Shown here piece after piece: positions 62,219 through 64,000 of a stretch of 64,000 nucleotides of DNA (the stretch's first letter is position 1; each line of letters opens with the position of its first letter). The notes beneath the pieces were generated by a model. That model saw nothing but the letters and a program-made list of their open reading frames with translations. It was not told the DNA's origin and made no database searches. The DNA is from Sphaerulina vaccinii. Its lineage: Eukaryota > Ascomycota > Dothideomycetes > Mycosphaerellales > Mycosphaerellaceae. The translations under genes were made by a program, and so were the position numbers. The stretch is taken from contig JAKUDP010000004.1 of NCBI GenBank assembly GCA_022570795.1, positions 2,356,001 to 2,420,000 on the forward strand, written 5' to 3'.

Positions 62219-64000
62219 ATGTCCAAGTACTTCAAGAGTCTGCAGACCAACTTCAGCCTCGACTTTCTGGACAACAAGATAGCAGAAGAGCAGGAGAAGC
62301 AGAAACAACAGCAGGGACAAGGCCAGAAGGGAGGGCCCTCAGGCGTCAAGCGCACACCCAGCAGCGCGAGAAGAGGCAGTGGCAGAGTCGAAGCATCGGG
62401 CAAGCGATCTGGTAGCAGACTGCGAGTTCCAGATGCAGCAGATGGCGGCATTACGACCAAAGGACCCGATCCGGACGACTTTGTGATTGGCGACGATGAG
62501 TCTGGCGCGAGCATCAGCAGGACGGCCACTCCTCAGCCGGCTGAAGTGAAGAATGAGGGGAAAGATGCAGCAGCGGCGGAGGCTGAGCAGACTGGCGAGA
62601 AGGCAAAGGAAGGTGTTCAGGACAGTGACAAGGGAAAGGGCAAGATGGCCGCCACAGAGGAAGAGCTACCAGAGCTGGTGCAGAAGAGGCTGGCGCATCT
62701 GGAGAAGCTGACGATGAGATATCAAGGTATGGTCACGTCCAACCCACTACATCGTGATTGGCATCTTTTGTTTTACTCACAGAACTTGACGTGTACAGAC
62801 TTGTTGCGGAATTACAGAACAGCACATGCACGAGTATCCTTGATTGATCCTTTCGAGGCAGCCCTTCGCGAACATACACCACTGACTTCCATTGGCGATC
62901 CGGAGACATTGATAGAGTGGTTGAACCAGCGCAGCGTGCAGAGCGATATGGTGCTGCAGGAGCTTAAGAAGGTCACTGGCGAGAAGCAGGAAGCTATAAA
63001 GGAGAAGCAGGAAGCTATAAAAGAGCGCGATGAGGCGAAAGTCGACCTTGAAGCAGCGAAGACTCTGTTAAAGATACGCCGGGACTCTAGTGCAGATCCT
63101 CTAGGCGTGTCAGAAGCCATCTCCAAGGCAAATGAATCCAAGGATGACGCGCTCTTTTCGTATGAGCAGGAAGTCTCCCGCGATAGCAACCTGAGCCAAC
63201 AGCTCGCCGAGAAGGATGCATCGCTCAAGCAAAAAGAGGAGCAGCTACAGACCTGCGAAGCGAAGGAGAAAGATCAGACCGCTTATATCAACGAGCTGTC
63301 TGAGGAGATTGCATCTCTGCGCAAGGACTCGGAAACATTCAAGAATGATCTGGACGTCAAGAAAGTTGATCTGGATGCCGCCAACAAACACATTGAGCGC
63401 AGAGATGCTGAGATTGAGCGCAGAGATGCCGAGATTGTCAAGATCAAGGAGGAGCTTGCCCAGACCATCGCTGATGCTCGTGCACAAGACGAAGCGTCAC
63501 AAAGCCTAGTACGATCTGAAGCTCAGCTCGTTGAAATCCAGGCCGAGGTGATTGCAGATAAGAAAGCGCTCAAGGAGAAGGCCGCGGAAGCTGAAGCCAG
63601 GAAGTCGGAAGCCGAGGACAATCTGAAGAAGTATCAAGACGAGCACGCCAAGAATCTCAAGGAAGGCAAGTATGCTCAAAGAGACGAGAAGGGAATGGAA
63701 ACCCTCCGCAACTTGATCGCGTCATTGAGGTCCCAAGTGCAGGCGAAGAGCGATGAAGTACTAGCAGCGAGAGCTGAGGCGGCCGACATGCACAGCGCCA
63801 AGATGCTCATGGAGGCCGAGTCTGCAAACAGCGCAAGCACGATAACATACCTCCGCGCCATTGAGGCGACTGCAAAGAGTGACAAACAGAGACTTCACGA
63901 AGCCGAGCAAGAACGTGATGCTTTGGAGAAGGGGATAGAATCCAAGAAAGGCATCGAGAAGAAGATCATCAGGTTGAAAAACGAGCTCACAAAAGCCCTG
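62219..64000 (+). CDS. IMH1: Golgin Imh1-like coiled-coil protein, N-terminal part (continues beyond window)
   Basis: Exon 1 62219-62726, intron 62727-62798 (72 bp, donor GTATGG, acceptor CAG), exon 2 from 62799 past the right edge; about 570 residues are present. The N-terminus FSLDFLDNKIAEEQEKQKQQ and an acidic Ser/Lys linker precede the conserved LEKLTMRYQDLLRNYRTAHA and DPFEAALREHTPLTSIGDPE, typical of fungal Imh1 golgins. A long coiled coil follows, with tandem heptad-like duplications EKQEAIK (twice) and ERRDAEI (twice). Imh1 tethers vesicles at the trans-Golgi; the Arl1-binding GRIP domain should lie at the missing C-terminus, so the assignment rests on the N-terminal signature. Confidence 0.85.
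   Translation, partial: MSKYFKSLQTNFSLDFLDNKIAEEQEKQKQQQGQGQKGGPSGVKRTPSSARRGSGRVEASGKRSGSRLRVPDAADGGITTKGPDPDDFVIGDDESGASISRTATPQPAEVKNEGKDAAAAEAEQTGEKAKEGVQDSDKGKGKMAATEEELPELVQKRLAHLEKLTMRYQGMVTSNPLHRDWHLLFYSQNLTCTDLLRNYRTAHARVSLIDPFEAALREHTPLTSIGDPETLIEWLNQRSVQSDMVLQELKKVTGEKQEAIKEKQEAIKERDEAKVDLEAAKTLLKIRRDSSADPLGVSEAISKANESKDDALFSYEQEVSRDSNLSQQLAEKDASLKQKEEQLQTCEAKEKDQTAYINELSEEIASLRKDSETFKNDLDVKKVDLDAANKHIERRDAEIERRDAEIVKIKEELAQTIADARAQDEASQSLVRSEAQLVEIQAEVIADKKALKEKAAEAEARKSEAEDNLKKYQDEHAKNLKEGKYAQRDEKGMETLRNLIASLRSQVQAKSDEVLAARAEAADMHSAKMLMEAESANSASTITYLRAIEATAKSDKQRLHEAEQERDALEKGIESKKGIEKKIIRLKNELTKAL

Overview
This window is nuclear DNA of a filamentous ascomycete (Pezizomycotina), most likely a Dothideomycete of the Mycosphaerella/Capnodiales type. 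The reasons are many short introns of about 45-90 bp with GTRAG donors, CTRAC branch points and YAG acceptors; fungus-only families (NST1, DASH subunit Dad4, a Zn2Cys6 regulator, HET-domain genes, Rds1, Hgh1, an Imh1 golgin, C-8 sterol isomerase); and no operons. I see no rRNA, complete tRNA, CRISPR array or intact transposon. Genes lie on both strands, with intergenic gaps of 0.3-1.5 kb.

Layout, left to right. 1-6 kb: the 5' two-thirds of an Slh1/ASCC3 ribosome-quality-control helicase (minus, running off the left edge), divergent from a six-exon IlvD-family dehydratase that contains a 10-nt exon. 6.4-12 kb: a small secreted cysteine-rich protein, a NAPE-PLD-like metallo-hydrolase with a (ACA)n polythreonine tract, and a cytochrome P450. 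12.5-21.2 kb (minus): an orphan protein, an acidic Ifh1-like protein, degraded sequence with a diverged direct repeat, an acidic protein whose open frame follows directly on the Rho2 stop codon, and Rho2. 21.8-31 kb: NST1, Dad4 (coding exon 1 is only the ATG), a mitochondrial-looking orphan, a Zn2Cys6 regulator divergent from a short-chain dehydrogenase. 31-36.7 kb: a frameshifted, 5'-truncated HET pseudogene, an arylsulfotransferase-like membrane protein and a small broken coding remnant. 37-44.5 kb: Rds1, a Nudix-like orphan, an amino-acid permease with an altered signature glycine, and a second small secreted cysteine-rich protein. 45-56.4 kb: a UFD1/zinc-finger/AZUL protein, orphan genes, ERG2, a phospho-motif-rich scaffold-like protein and DAP1. 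56.8-60 kb: a cluster of three small paralogous genes of unknown function beside a HET gene. 60.3-64 kb: a tiny conserved-looking gene, HGH1, and the 5' part of the golgin IMH1.

Most genes are single-copy housekeeping functions with no pathway link. Two exceptions: ERG2 and DAP1 (both tied to ergosterol synthesis) lie 2.9 kb apart, and the Zn2Cys6 regulator shares a 0.6-kb divergent promoter with the dehydrogenase.

The most novel item is a small two-exon gene family (N-terminal GLRxQI, then ANAxxLF directly after a phase-1 intron). It has three copies at 56.8-58.8 kb and a decayed fourth at 48 kb. One clustered copy has AA where its paralogs carry the splice acceptor AG. Exon coordinates were derived by hand from splice signals and frame arithmetic; coding lengths were checked to be multiples of three.
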